A stretch of DNA of 64,000 nt. It comes from an uncultured Oscillospiraceae bacterium (GTDB lineage: Bacteria; Bacillota; Clostridia; Oscillospirales; Oscillospiraceae). Where the stretch lies: positions 52,589 to 116,588 of the forward strand of contig CALXDJ010000002.1 in the NCBI GenBank assembly GCA_944387035.1, in the 5' to 3' direction. Below the pieces are notes generated by a model that had not been told where the DNA came from, ran no database searches, and saw only the letters and a program-made list of their open reading frames with translations. Shown here piece by piece: positions 1 to 7,103 of the stretch (positions are counted from its first letter, which is position 1; every line of letters begins with the position of its first letter). The position numbers were made by a program, and so were the translations under genes.

Positions 1-1
1 T

Positions 2-181
2 TCCTTCGGCAACGCCCGCGGTGTGCGGAACCTCTTCGAGCGGGTGCTGGTGCAGCAGGCCAACCGGCTGGCATCGGCCGATGCTCCCACCCGTGAGATG
101 CTGATGGAACTGACTGCCGAAGATGTGGCGGCAGCCGCCGCAGGCATGACAGAACCAAACGTACCCAATACAGAATCCTGA
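2..181 (+). CDS. CbbX/SpoVK-like AAA+ ATPase, C-terminal end (partial)
   Basis: Only the last 59 codons are present; the gene enters from the left edge and stops with TGA at 179-181. The visible residues contain FGNARGVRNLFERVL followed by QQANRL, the sensor-2/lid helix region typical of CbbX/SpoVK-type AAA+ ATPases (arginine in the GNAR context, then the R-x-L-F-E helix). The last 20 residues are acidic and probably disordered. A strong inverted repeat directly downstream ends the transcript. Family assignment rests on this short C-terminal motif, so the cellular role (sporulation, type VII-like chaperoning or other) cannot be told. Confidence 0.6.
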   Translation, partial: SFGNARGVRNLFERVLVQQANRLASADAPTREMLMELTAEDVAAAAAGMTEPNVPNTES

Positions 182-184
182 GAA

Positions 185-225
185 AATGGAGCCGGGGAGG
201 ATTCCCCGGCTCCATTTTTCGTTTT
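185..225. terminator. Bidirectional intrinsic terminator
   Basis: A 14-bp perfect stem (185-198 with 203-216, loop GGAT) is followed by a T-rich run on the plus strand. The complementary strand also ends in a T run. It separates the convergent AAA ATPase gene and the larC end at 235. Confidence 0.85.
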
Positions 226-234
226 ATGAGGATA

Positions 235-1659
235 TCAGAGACTCTCGATGGCCGCCCGCAGGGTCTCAATGCTCATTCCCTTCTCGGAAGCGATCCGGAC
301 CAGATCTTCATACTCCAGCTTGGACCGGGTCACGCCGTAGCCTGTGGAAACCTTTCTCCGCACAGTGCCGTAGGGTGTGGAGAGCGTTTCCAGAGTGCGG
401 TCCAGCACATAGCGCCGGGCCATGGTCTCCCGGATCCCCAAGGTAGAGGTGTGACGGAACAGCAATTCCACCATGTGTTCCCGATCCTGCTCCCGGCACA
501 GGACGCGAATCAGCGTACCGGGGCGGGATTTTTTCATTCCCACCGGGATGGTAAACACATCCAGGGCTCCCTGGGAGAGCAAGCTCTCCATGGCATAGCC
601 GATCTGCTCAGCGGTCATGTCGTCCACATTGCAGGAAAGCTCCGTCACGGAATCGGTCCGGTCCTCGGAATCTCCCAGCATGGCCCGCACGCAGTTGGCC
701 TGGGGGAAGTCCTTCTTGCCCATGCCGTAGCCAATGGCCCGGGTGCGCATAGCGGGCATGGAATCGAAGCGGGTCACAAAATGCTTGAGCAGCGCCGCAC
801 CTGTGGGGGTGCACAGCTCACCCTGAATGCTGCCGCCATACACCGGCACTCCCTGGAGAATATACGCAGTGGCAGGCGCCGGCACAGGCAAAATCCCGTG
901 GGCACAGCGAACCTGTCCGCTGCCCACATGCACCGGGGAAGCCACCACCTCATCGGGCCCCAAACGATGCATCAGCAGGCACACCGCCGTGATATCCGCC
1001 ACAGCGTCCATAGTCCCCACCTCATGGAAGTGGATCTGCTCCACCGGCACACCATGGGCATGGCTCTCCGCCTGGGCAATGAGACCATAGACCGCCAGCA
1101 CATCCTCCCGCACACGCTCCGGCAGATTCAGATGGTCCCGCACCAGATGGGCAATGTCCCCCAGGCTGGTGTGGCTGTGACCATGGGAGTGTTCGTGGTG
1201 ATGCGTATGTCCATGATCATGGTCGTGGTTGTGATCGTGCCCATGCTCGTGGTCGTGGTCATGGCCATGATCGTGCTCATGGCCATGGTCGTGCTCATGC
1301 TCGTGATCGTGGGTATGGTCGTGATCATGCTCATGGTCGTAATCGTGCTCATGCTCGTGATCGTGGGTATGGCCGTGATCATGCTCATGCTCGTGACTGT
1401 GCTCATGGAGCTCTGCGCCCTCGCTCCGGCCGCAGGCTACATCATGGCTTTCCTCTTCTTGGCCGTCCACACAGATGCGCAGATGCGTACCGGTGATTCC
1501 GCATTTGACAGCGCTCTCCCGCTCCGCCCGGACGCCGGGGATTCCCAGGGCGTTGAACTCCCGCAAAAACCCATCCGGGTCCGGCAGCAGCTCCAGCAAT
1601 GCGGCAGCCAGCATATCGCCGGCCGCACCCATTCCGCAGTCCAGATACAGTGTTTTCAT
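235..1659 (-). CDS. larC: LarC, nickel insertion protein for nickel-pincer nucleotide
   Basis: 474 residues. LarC inserts nickel into the pyridinium-3,5-bisthiocarboxylate mononucleotide to form the NPN cofactor of lactate racemase-like enzymes. The N-terminus MKTLYLDCGMGAAGDM is the family signature, and the C-terminal half matches the former DUF111 region. Residues 85-163 form an inserted histidine-rich tract, H alternating with D/E/G/T/S, with about 40 histidines, probably a nickel-binding or storage segment. In Lactobacillus plantarum larC is read through a programmed frameshift as LarC1/LarC2; here it is one uninterrupted frame. It is the last gene of the lar operon, starting 3 bp after larB. 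Confidence 0.93.
   Translation of the reverse strand: MKTLYLDCGMGAAGDMLAAALLELLPDPDGFLREFNALGIPGVRAERESAVKCGITGTHLRICVDGQEEESHDVACGRSEGAELHEHSHEHEHDHGHTHDHEHEHDYDHEHDHDHTHDHEHEHDHGHEHDHGHDHDHEHGHDHNHDHDHGHTHHHEHSHGHSHTSLGDIAHLVRDHLNLPERVREDVLAVYGLIAQAESHAHGVPVEQIHFHEVGTMDAVADITAVCLLMHRLGPDEVVASPVHVGSGQVRCAHGILPVPAPATAYILQGVPVYGGSIQGELCTPTGAALLKHFVTRFDSMPAMRTRAIGYGMGKKDFPQANCVRAMLGDSEDRTDSVTELSCNVDDMTAEQIGYAMESLLSQGALDVFTIPVGMKKSRPGTLIRVLCREQDREHMVELLFRHTSTLGIRETMARRYVLDRTLETLSTPYGTVRRKVSTGYGVTRSKLEYEDLVRIASEKGMSIETLRAAIESL
1171..1407 (-). repeat. Histidine-rich low-complexity tract inside larC
   Basis: Degenerate 6-bp and 12-bp tandem units built from CAY-GAN codons (reading H-D-H-E, H-G-H-T) encode residues 85-163 of LarC. 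Length is expected to vary between strains by slippage. Because it sits in the reading frame in multiples of three bases, the protein stays open. Confidence 0.85.
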
Positions 1660-1662
1660 CCC

Positions 1663-2424
1663 TCAGCGCTCCTTTTTTCCATCCATATGGTTGATCATGC
1701 TGGCCAGATACCCGGCGCCGAAGCCGTTGTCGATGTTGACCACAGACACACCGCTGGCGCAGGAATTGAGCATGGAGAGCAGCGCGGACAAGCCGTGGAA
1801 CGACGCGCCGTAGCCCACGCTGGTGGGCACAGCGATAACCGGGCAGTCAGCCAGTCCGCCGATGACACTGGCCAGCGCCCCCTCCATACCGGCGATGGCG
1901 ATGATGACGCTGGCGGTCATGATCTCGTCCAGATGAGCCAGGGTCCGGTGCAAACCTGCCACCCCCACATCATAGAGCCGTACCACCTCATTGCCCAATA
2001 CCTGGGCGGTGAGGGCCGCCTCCTCCGCCACCGGCACATCGCTGGTGCCGCCGGTAGTCACCACAATCTTGCCCAGACCGCTGGGCTGCGGCAGCGCTCC
2101 CAGTATGCCCACCCGGGCCTCCGCGTGATACTCCATGGGATGAACTGCCGCCACAGCCTGTGCCGCCTCCGGGGACATCCGCGTGATGAGGATCGAGTCC
2201 TGCCCATTGTCCCGCATAACCTGCACAATCCCGCAGATCTGCTCCGGGGTCTTGCCCGCACCGTAGATCACTTCCGCAGCTCCCTGCCGAATCTTACGGT
2301 GCAGGTCCACCTTGGCATAACCGATGTCCTCAAAGGGCGCCCGCTTAACCTTGAGCAATGCCTCATCCACACTCATGTTCCCGGCGCTGACCGCCTCCAG
2401 AATCTGCTTAATCTCGTTATTCAC
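1663..2424 (-). CDS. larB: LarB, pyridinium-3,5-biscarboxylic acid mononucleotide synthase
   Basis: 253 residues from a GTG start at 2424; the frame is open further upstream, but GGAGG lies 6 bases before this GTG and it overlaps the end of larE by 8 bp. LarB carboxylates and hydrolyses nicotinic acid adenine dinucleotide, the first step of NPN synthesis. The C-terminal half is AIR-carboxylase (PurE)-like: TTGGTSDVPVAEEA, then IAIAGMEGALASVIGGL, then PTSVGYGASFHGLSALLSM. The N-terminal stretch (EAVSAGNMSVDEAL) is the usual LarB leader helix. Translationally coupled to larE and followed after 3 bp by larC. Confidence 0.93.
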   Translation of the reverse strand: MNNEIKQILEAVSAGNMSVDEALLKVKRAPFEDIGYAKVDLHRKIRQGAAEVIYGAGKTPEQICGIVQVMRDNGQDSILITRMSPEAAQAVAAVHPMEYHAEARVGILGALPQPSGLGKIVVTTGGTSDVPVAEEAALTAQVLGNEVVRLYDVGVAGLHRTLAHLDEIMTASVIIAIAGMEGALASVIGGLADCPVIAVPTSVGYGASFHGLSALLSMLNSCASGVSVVNIDNGFGAGYLASMINHMDGKKER

Positions 2425-3166
2425 CGCGCACCTCCAGATCCAGTACCATCGCACGGTAGTACGGTTTGAGTTTTTGGAGAATCTCTTCTCTGCGTTCCAG
2501 CACCAGTGCCAGCTGCTCCGGCCGGACCTGAATGCGGGCACAGCCGTCCAGCAGCCGCACCCGGAAATCGGAAAAGCCCAGAGCAGTCAGTTCCGCTTCG
2601 GCAGTTTCGGTGGCAGCCAGCTTTTCGGCCGTAATCACCTCACCGGTGGGAATCCGGGTTGCCAGACACGCATAGGCGGGCTTGTCCCAGGTAAACAGCC
2701 CCGCCTCCCGGGACCGGGCGCGGATCTCCGCCTTGGTCAACCCGCACTCCCGCAGGGGAGACCGGACGGACAGCTCCCGCAGAGCCCGCATACCGGGACG
2801 GTCTCCGGCATCGTCGGAGGCGTTGGTGCCGTCTATCACCAAGTCAAAGCCGTCCGCGGCGGCAGCCTGCAAAATAGCGGAGAAAATTGCCCGCTTGCAG
2901 TGGTAGCAGCGCTGGGGCAGATTGGCGCAGACCTCCTCCCGGTCCAAAATGTCCAGAGGCAGCACCGTCATCTCCGCGCCCAGCTCCCGGACAAGGCGCA
3001 GAGCGTCCTCCCGCTCAAAGGCGGGCTGGAAGGCGGTCTGAACGTAATAGGCCCGAACCTGGGCACCGCACGCCCGGGCAGCGTAGAGCAGGTAGGCTGA
3101 GTCCACGCCTCCGGAAAAGGCCAGAGCCACCCGGGGATTCTCATGAAAAAAAGTTTCCAGCGTCAT
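2417..3166 (-). CDS. larE: LarE, sulfur transferase of nickel-pincer cofactor synthesis
   Basis: 249 residues; ATG at 3166 with GGAGG 6 bases upstream (the frame extends further but without family similarity). LarE is an ATP-dependent PP-loop enzyme that adenylates the biscarboxylate nucleotide and adds sulfur. The PP-loop SGGVDS is at residues 18-23. Cys167 in the ACLATRIP segment corresponds to the sulfur-donating cysteine position of the L. plantarum enzyme. A CYHC pair (Cys87, Cys90) is also present, the three-cysteine arrangement associated with iron-sulfur-dependent LarE proteins, so this copy may not be sacrificial. Lies 58 bp after the FmdE-like gene. Confidence 0.93.
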   Translation of the reverse strand: MTLETFFHENPRVALAFSGGVDSAYLLYAARACGAQVRAYYVQTAFQPAFEREDALRLVRELGAEMTVLPLDILDREEVCANLPQRCYHCKRAIFSAILQAAAADGFDLVIDGTNASDDAGDRPGMRALRELSVRSPLRECGLTKAEIRARSREAGLFTWDKPAYACLATRIPTGEVITAEKLAATETAEAELTALGFSDFRVRLLDGCARIQVRPEQLALVLERREEILQKLKPYYRAMVLDLEVRGE

Positions 3167-3224
3167 GGTTTTCCTCCGCAGATTTGAAATGCCCCTCCCG
3201 GAATCTCGCCGGTCCGGGCTGATC

Positions 3225-3746
3225 TCATACCCGGAAGCGGTCATAGGCCGGATAGCAGTCGGGGCAAAGGGGTTTCCCATTGTGCATCCGAACCCAGTTG
3301 GCACCGGTGCGCTCCCCGCAGCCGGCGCAGATGTAGGAATCAAAGAGCCGCGCCCGTTCCGGCAGGGCGATGCGGGTGGGCTTGACGTCAAAGAGCTCCT
3401 CCGGCTCCCGGCTCTGATAGTACTGGAAGGACTCCTCCCGGTTCATCTCTCCGGGCTTATCCCGAAGCACCAGCCGCACAGACTTGCCGGTGCCGCGATG
3501 ATAAAAGGAAAATGCCTGCTTGCCGGTCATGTGGAACAGGAGATTTCCCTTTCCAATGCTGCATCCCAGCAGCACCTGAATGGCGTCTACGCCGCAGGCA
3601 TCGTTTTCGCTGATGCACACGGTCTCCTCATCAGTGCACTCCGGAAGATCCAGCAGCCGCGCGGCATACTGGGCAGCCTTATAGCCGATGGTCAGTCCGC
3701 CGCAGGCGTGGCCGTGGAAGGCCACGCATTTTTCCCAATCCGTCAT
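3225..3746 (-). CDS. FmdE-like metal-binding protein
   Basis: 173 residues, matching the FmdE (formylmethanofuran dehydrogenase subunit E) family. HGHACGGL near residues 11-18 is the family signature with potential metal ligands Cys and His; a conserved cysteine segment (ENDACGVDAIQVLLGCS) follows. The C-terminus is a zinc ribbon of CAGC and CPDC pairs. Such proteins occur in bacteria that have no methanogenesis and their role is unknown; a metal chaperone or sensor is plausible. It sits 15 bp after the importer ATPase and 58 bp before larE, so a link to nickel supply is inferred from position only. Confidence 0.8.
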   Translation of the reverse strand: MTDWEKCVAFHGHACGGLTIGYKAAQYAARLLDLPECTDEETVCISENDACGVDAIQVLLGCSIGKGNLLFHMTGKQAFSFYHRGTGKSVRLVLRDKPGEMNREESFQYYQSREPEELFDVKPTRIALPERARLFDSYICAGCGERTGANWVRMHNGKPLCPDCYPAYDRFRV

Positions 3747-3761
3747 AAACTTACTCCTTCG

Positions 3762-4511
3762 TTATTCGATAATCACAATCCGCCGGCCGCCTACATCCAT
3801 GACTTTGGCGCACACGCCGTAAACAGATTCAATGGTATGTTGATCCACCACTTCCAGCCCGCCGTAGCGATATCCGCTGCCATCCTTGAGGAAGAAGAAA
3901 CGGTCGCAGTAGCGCAAGGCCAGATTCAGATCGTGGATGACGATCAGCACCGTGATGTGCTGTTCCCGGGCCACTTCCCGGACCAGTTCCATCATCTCGT
4001 ACTGATTCCGGGGGTCCAGATTGCTGGTGGGCTCATCCAGCAGCAGCACTTTGGGTCTCTGCACCAGGGCCCGGGCCAGCATCACCTTTTGCAGCTCACC
4101 GCCGGAGAGCTCATCCAGACTGCGCAGCTCCAGGGCCTCCAGCCCCACCCGGTGGATCATGGCGGTGCACAGCCGCAGGTCCTCTTCCCCCACGGCCCAG
4201 CGGATATAGGGCTTGCGCCCCAGCAGCACGCAGTCAAAGACGGTGGTCTGGCTCATCTCGTTTTTCTGGGCCACATATGCCACGCTCCGCGCCAGTTCCC
4301 GGCGGGACATATTCCCCACGGCCTTGCCGTCAATGAGGACGCTGCCGCTGTCCGGGGTGCGGATGCGATTGATGCAGGTGATGAGGGTGCTCTTTCCGGC
4401 ACCGTTATTGCCCAGAATCCCCACGCACTCGCCGCTCTGGGCGGTAAATCCCACATGGGAGAGCACCGGATGATGCCCATAGGAAAAAGACAGATTCTGT
4501 ACTTCGATCAT
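3762..4511 (-). CDS. FecE/BtuD-type ABC transporter ATPase
   Basis: 249 residues. ATP-hydrolysing subunit of a metal-chelate/cobalamin-type importer. Walker A GNNGAGKST is at 34-42, the signature LSGGELQK precedes Walker B VLLLDEPTSNLD, and the H-loop HDLNLA is present. The start overlaps the permease stop (ATGA), showing translational coupling. Substrate cannot be read from the ATPase. Because larEBC and an FmdE-like gene follow, a nickel or other transition-metal chelate is the best guess, with haem, siderophore or corrinoid as alternatives. Confidence 0.92.
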   Translation of the reverse strand: MIEVQNLSFSYGHHPVLSHVGFTAQSGECVGILGNNGAGKSTLITCINRIRTPDSGSVLIDGKAVGNMSRRELARSVAYVAQKNEMSQTTVFDCVLLGRKPYIRWAVGEEDLRLCTAMIHRVGLEALELRSLDELSGGELQKVMLARALVQRPKVLLLDEPTSNLDPRNQYEMMELVREVAREQHITVLIVIHDLNLALRYCDRFFFLKDGSGYRYGGLEVVDQHTIESVYGVCAKVMDVGGRRIVIIE

Positions 4512-5587
4512 TTGACACTCCCCCGTTTCATGATGAGATACAAAAACAGCGGCGCACCCAGGAAGGACGTCAGAGCGCCGATGGGCAGCACCACCGGCGG
4601 GATCAATACCCGGCAGGCAATGTCGGAAGCCAGCAGCAGCACAGCGCCCGCCATAGCGGAGCAGGGAATGAGAAAACGGTAATCATTGCCCACAAACACC
4701 CGCATGATATGGGGTGCAATGAGGCCGATGAAGCTGATGCAGCCCACAAAGGCCACAGAGACAGAGGCGATCAGGGCGCACACAGCCATGCTGGCCGGAA
4801 TCAAGAACTCCACCGGCACCCCCAGACTCCGTGCAGTGTGGATGCCGCTTTCCATGGCATTGTAGTTCCAGCGGTGGAAGAGGAAAAAGGCCAAAGCCAG
4901 CAGGCACAGCAGACCGATGAGGGCGATCTCCTGCCAGCCGGCCCGCCCCAGGCTGCCGAAGGTCCAGTACACCACGGTGGCCACCATGACGTCGTCGGCG
5001 AAGTATTGTACCAGGGTAGTGCCTCCGGTAAACATGGAGCTGATGGCCACACCGACCAGCACCATGGTGGAGGGGGTAACGCCCCGAACGCGGGAGAGGG
5101 CCAGAATCAGCACCGTGGTAGCCATACCGCCTAAAAACGCACAGGCGGTAACCAGATAGGGGTTGGAAATGGTCAGGGCGGCGGAAGAACCGCCGGAATT
5201 GATTTGGCTGCCTGCCCCCAAACAGATAATCGCCACAGCGGCGCCGAAGGACGCTCCTTGGGAGACGCCCAGAGTGGAGGCGGAAGCCAATGGATTGCGC
5301 AGGACATTCTGCATCACACACCCGGACATGGCCAGAGCCGCACCCACCACCACAGCAGCGGCAATGCGCGGCATCCGGACATTCCAGATGATGGTCAGGG
5401 TCTCCCGGCTGCCATATCCAACCAGAGCCCCCAGAATCTGTCCCAAGCTCAGGCCAGCGGAGCCTGCCGCCAGAGATGCCAGGCAGGCCAGGGCCATGAC
5501 CGCGGCGCAAATCGCCACAAAGCCCCATTTTCGCCGGACATACTGCCGGTAAGGTGCGGAAAGCTCCGCCAGCTGGTCTTTTTTCAT
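4508..5587 (-). CDS. FecCD-family ABC transporter permease
   Basis: 359 residues with about ten hydrophobic segments. Membrane subunit of a substrate-binding-protein-dependent importer for iron siderophores, haem or vitamin B12-like compounds. Family blocks include GCVMQNVLRNPLASASTLG near the middle of the first half and GCISFIGLIAPHIMRVFVG close to the C-terminus. A long N-terminal cytoplasmic stretch of about 25 residues precedes the first helix. It starts 4 bp after the binding-protein stop and overlaps the ATPase gene by 4 bp. Confidence 0.92.
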   Translation of the reverse strand: MKKDQLAELSAPYRQYVRRKWGFVAICAAVMALACLASLAAGSAGLSLGQILGALVGYGSRETLTIIWNVRMPRIAAAVVVGAALAMSGCVMQNVLRNPLASASTLGVSQGASFGAAVAIICLGAGSQINSGGSSAALTISNPYLVTACAFLGGMATTVLILALSRVRGVTPSTMVLVGVAISSMFTGGTTLVQYFADDVMVATVVYWTFGSLGRAGWQEIALIGLLCLLALAFFLFHRWNYNAMESGIHTARSLGVPVEFLIPASMAVCALIASVSVAFVGCISFIGLIAPHIMRVFVGNDYRFLIPCSAMAGAVLLLASDIACRVLIPPVVLPIGALTSFLGAPLFLYLIMKRGSVK

Positions 5588-5591
5588 GGAT

Positions 5592-6770
5592 TCATTCCCC
5601 TATCGTAATGGTTCCGTAGTAAAGGCCTCCATCCTCCATCTGGTCAAAGAAATCTTGTCCCAGCATGGCCTCCATGATCTCACCGCCCTTTTCCCGGATA
5701 TCCACATCAGCAAAGCGGTCGGGATAAAGCACGATTCCCGCGTAATAGGCATTGATGAGCAGATAGGTGATGTTGGGGCCGGCGGAGTTGGAGGAAGGCA
5801 TGGTATAAACCTGTCCCTCCTGAACGGCTCGGAGGGAGTCAAAGAAACCGGGATTGCTGCGGTACTCGTCGTTAACCAAGTCCATGTTGCTGGGGTCCAG
5901 GAAGATGATATCGGGGTCCCACTGGAGGATCTGCTCCAGATCTACTTCAAAGCCGTTCTGACCCACATAGGCGGTGCCGGACTCCTGAGCGGTCTGGAGC
6001 GCTTCGCCGGTGACACTCTCCAAAAACTCATCGGCCACATTGTTGGCGTGGACCGCCAAAAACGGCGGGAAGTTCACATAGGTAAAGGGGAAGCCGTGAC
6101 GGCCGTTGAAGGTGACGGCGCCGGTGTAAACCGCGGGCTTATTTTCCTCGGGTACATCTCCGGTGCGCTGCTCCAGATCCGCCTTGCACGCATCGATGAA
6201 GGAGAGCACCTCCTCACAGCGCTCCTGGGCACCCACCACATCGGCAAACAGCCGCAGTGTCTCATAGAAGCCCTCGTCGATGAAGGCCTGGGTGCGATAG
6301 CGGACGCTGACCACCGGAATACCGGTCTGGCGCTGGAGCTCGTCGGCAGCCTCGGCGGAAAAACCTGCCAGGATGACGTCGGGATTGGCCTGGATAATCT
6401 GCTCGGGATAGCCGTTGTTCTCGCCGCTGCCGCCGCCGGCCCCCACGGAAGGCAGCTGTGCCAGCTGGTCGTGATAGACGGGGCTGTAGTCATAGCGGAC
6501 GGACATGGCTTCAATATCCATATCCTCCGCGCCCACCATCATATCCACCACGTCCAGATAGGCGGCAAAGCGGGGGGCCATGGATCCCAAACACACAATG
6601 GATTCCACCTGGGCGGGAATCTCCACCTCCCGGTTCCATACATCCGTGACAATCCGGGTCTCAGCAGCACTGGAATCGGTTTCCGCATCCTGGGATTGGG
6701 GCGCGGCACCGCAGGCGGCGAGGCCAAGCAGCAGTGCCGCAGCGGTCAGCAAAGTCAGAAGTCGTTTCAT
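5592..6770 (-). CDS. ABC importer substrate-binding lipoprotein
   Basis: 392 residues. Type II signal peptide with lipobox LAAC (Cys20) followed by a short linker; then a class III periplasmic-binding-protein fold (FecB/BtuF-like), seen in RIVTDVWNREVEIP, the SIVCLGSMAPR segment, PDVILAGFS and DPDIIFLD. Members bind metal chelates, haem or corrinoids. First gene of the importer-FmdE-lar operon, with AAAGGA upstream of ATG. Downstream of a perfect promoter and a leader with an intrinsic terminator (6827-6945), so expression is probably attenuated. Confidence 0.92.
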   Translation of the reverse strand: MKRLLTLLTAAALLLGLAACGAAPQSQDAETDSSAAETRIVTDVWNREVEIPAQVESIVCLGSMAPRFAAYLDVVDMMVGAEDMDIEAMSVRYDYSPVYHDQLAQLPSVGAGGGSGENNGYPEQIIQANPDVILAGFSAEAADELQRQTGIPVVSVRYRTQAFIDEGFYETLRLFADVVGAQERCEEVLSFIDACKADLEQRTGDVPEENKPAVYTGAVTFNGRHGFPFTYVNFPPFLAVHANNVADEFLESVTGEALQTAQESGTAYVGQNGFEVDLEQILQWDPDIIFLDPSNMDLVNDEYRSNPGFFDSLRAVQEGQVYTMPSSNSAGPNITYLLINAYYAGIVLYPDRFADVDIREKGGEIMEAMLGQDFFDQMEDGGLYYGTITIGE

Positions 6771-6826
6771 TTCAGCATTCCTTTCTCATGTCGCAGTAAG
6801 CGCATCCCCCTTGACAAACAAAAAAA

Positions 6827-6945
6827 GCATACGGCCTTCCCTGTGGAAAGGTCGTATGCCTTGGACATACTGGTTTGTGCGGGGGCTTGCAGGATGGGGC
6901 AGGAAGCTTCGGCTTCCGATGTTTGCTTGGTACAAACGTTTTTTT
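6827..6945 (-). promoter_or_regulatory. Structured mRNA leader with attenuator upstream of importer-lar operon
   Basis: Read on the minus strand from about 6941. A possible closing helix GUUUGU/ACAAAC (6932-6937 with 6873-6878) encloses a perfect GGAAGC-CGAA-GCUUCC hairpin (6902-6917). It is followed by a terminator hairpin (6827-6859) with seven U residues (6820-6826). The segment GUAUG (6866-6870) can pair with CAUAC (6854-6858) of the terminator's left arm, giving a possible antiterminator. I do not recognise a known riboswitch consensus (not cobalamin, NiCo, Moco, TPP, SAM or FMN). A ligand-responsive role is inference. Confidence 0.55.
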
Positions 6946-6946
6946 C

Positions 6947-6975
6947 ATTATACAAATTTTTCCCTTCCCTGTCAA
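6947..6975 (-). promoter_or_regulatory. Consensus sigma-A promoter of the importer-FmdE-lar operon
   Basis: TTGACA (6970-6975) and TATAAT (6947-6952) on the minus strand are separated by exactly 17 bases, an exact match to the consensus. Such a strong promoter followed by a leader terminator suggests control by attenuation rather than by initiation. Confidence 0.88.
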
Positions 6976-7103
6976 CCCATTCCACATGCTCCGCCGCCTG
7001 CCTACCGTCTTGGGTTCCCGGGTGTTTTCCGGCATAAAATGCGGTTCCCTGCAAAGGCTAACCTCATTGCAGACTCTTACACTGACTGGTACAGGAGGTG
7101 CGC

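Larger units (their letters stand above)
6771..7103. other. Intergenic region between divergent operons
   Basis: 333 bases without a gene. The left half holds the leader and promoter of the minus-strand importer operon. The right part (about 6976-7090) precedes the FAD/Rieske gene; I see AGGAGG before its ATG but no convincing plus-strand promoter. Confidence 0.6.

Noticed and set aside
226..2469. Long plus-strand open frame opposite larC and larB
   Set aside because: It is a shadow of the GC-rich minus-strand genes (low-complexity VMVVMA-type sequence opposite the His tract), with no ribosome site or family motif.
6827..6975. Cobalamin riboswitch for the BtuF/FecB-type importer
   Set aside because: The conserved B12 box and core (GCCACUG-like) are absent from the leader.
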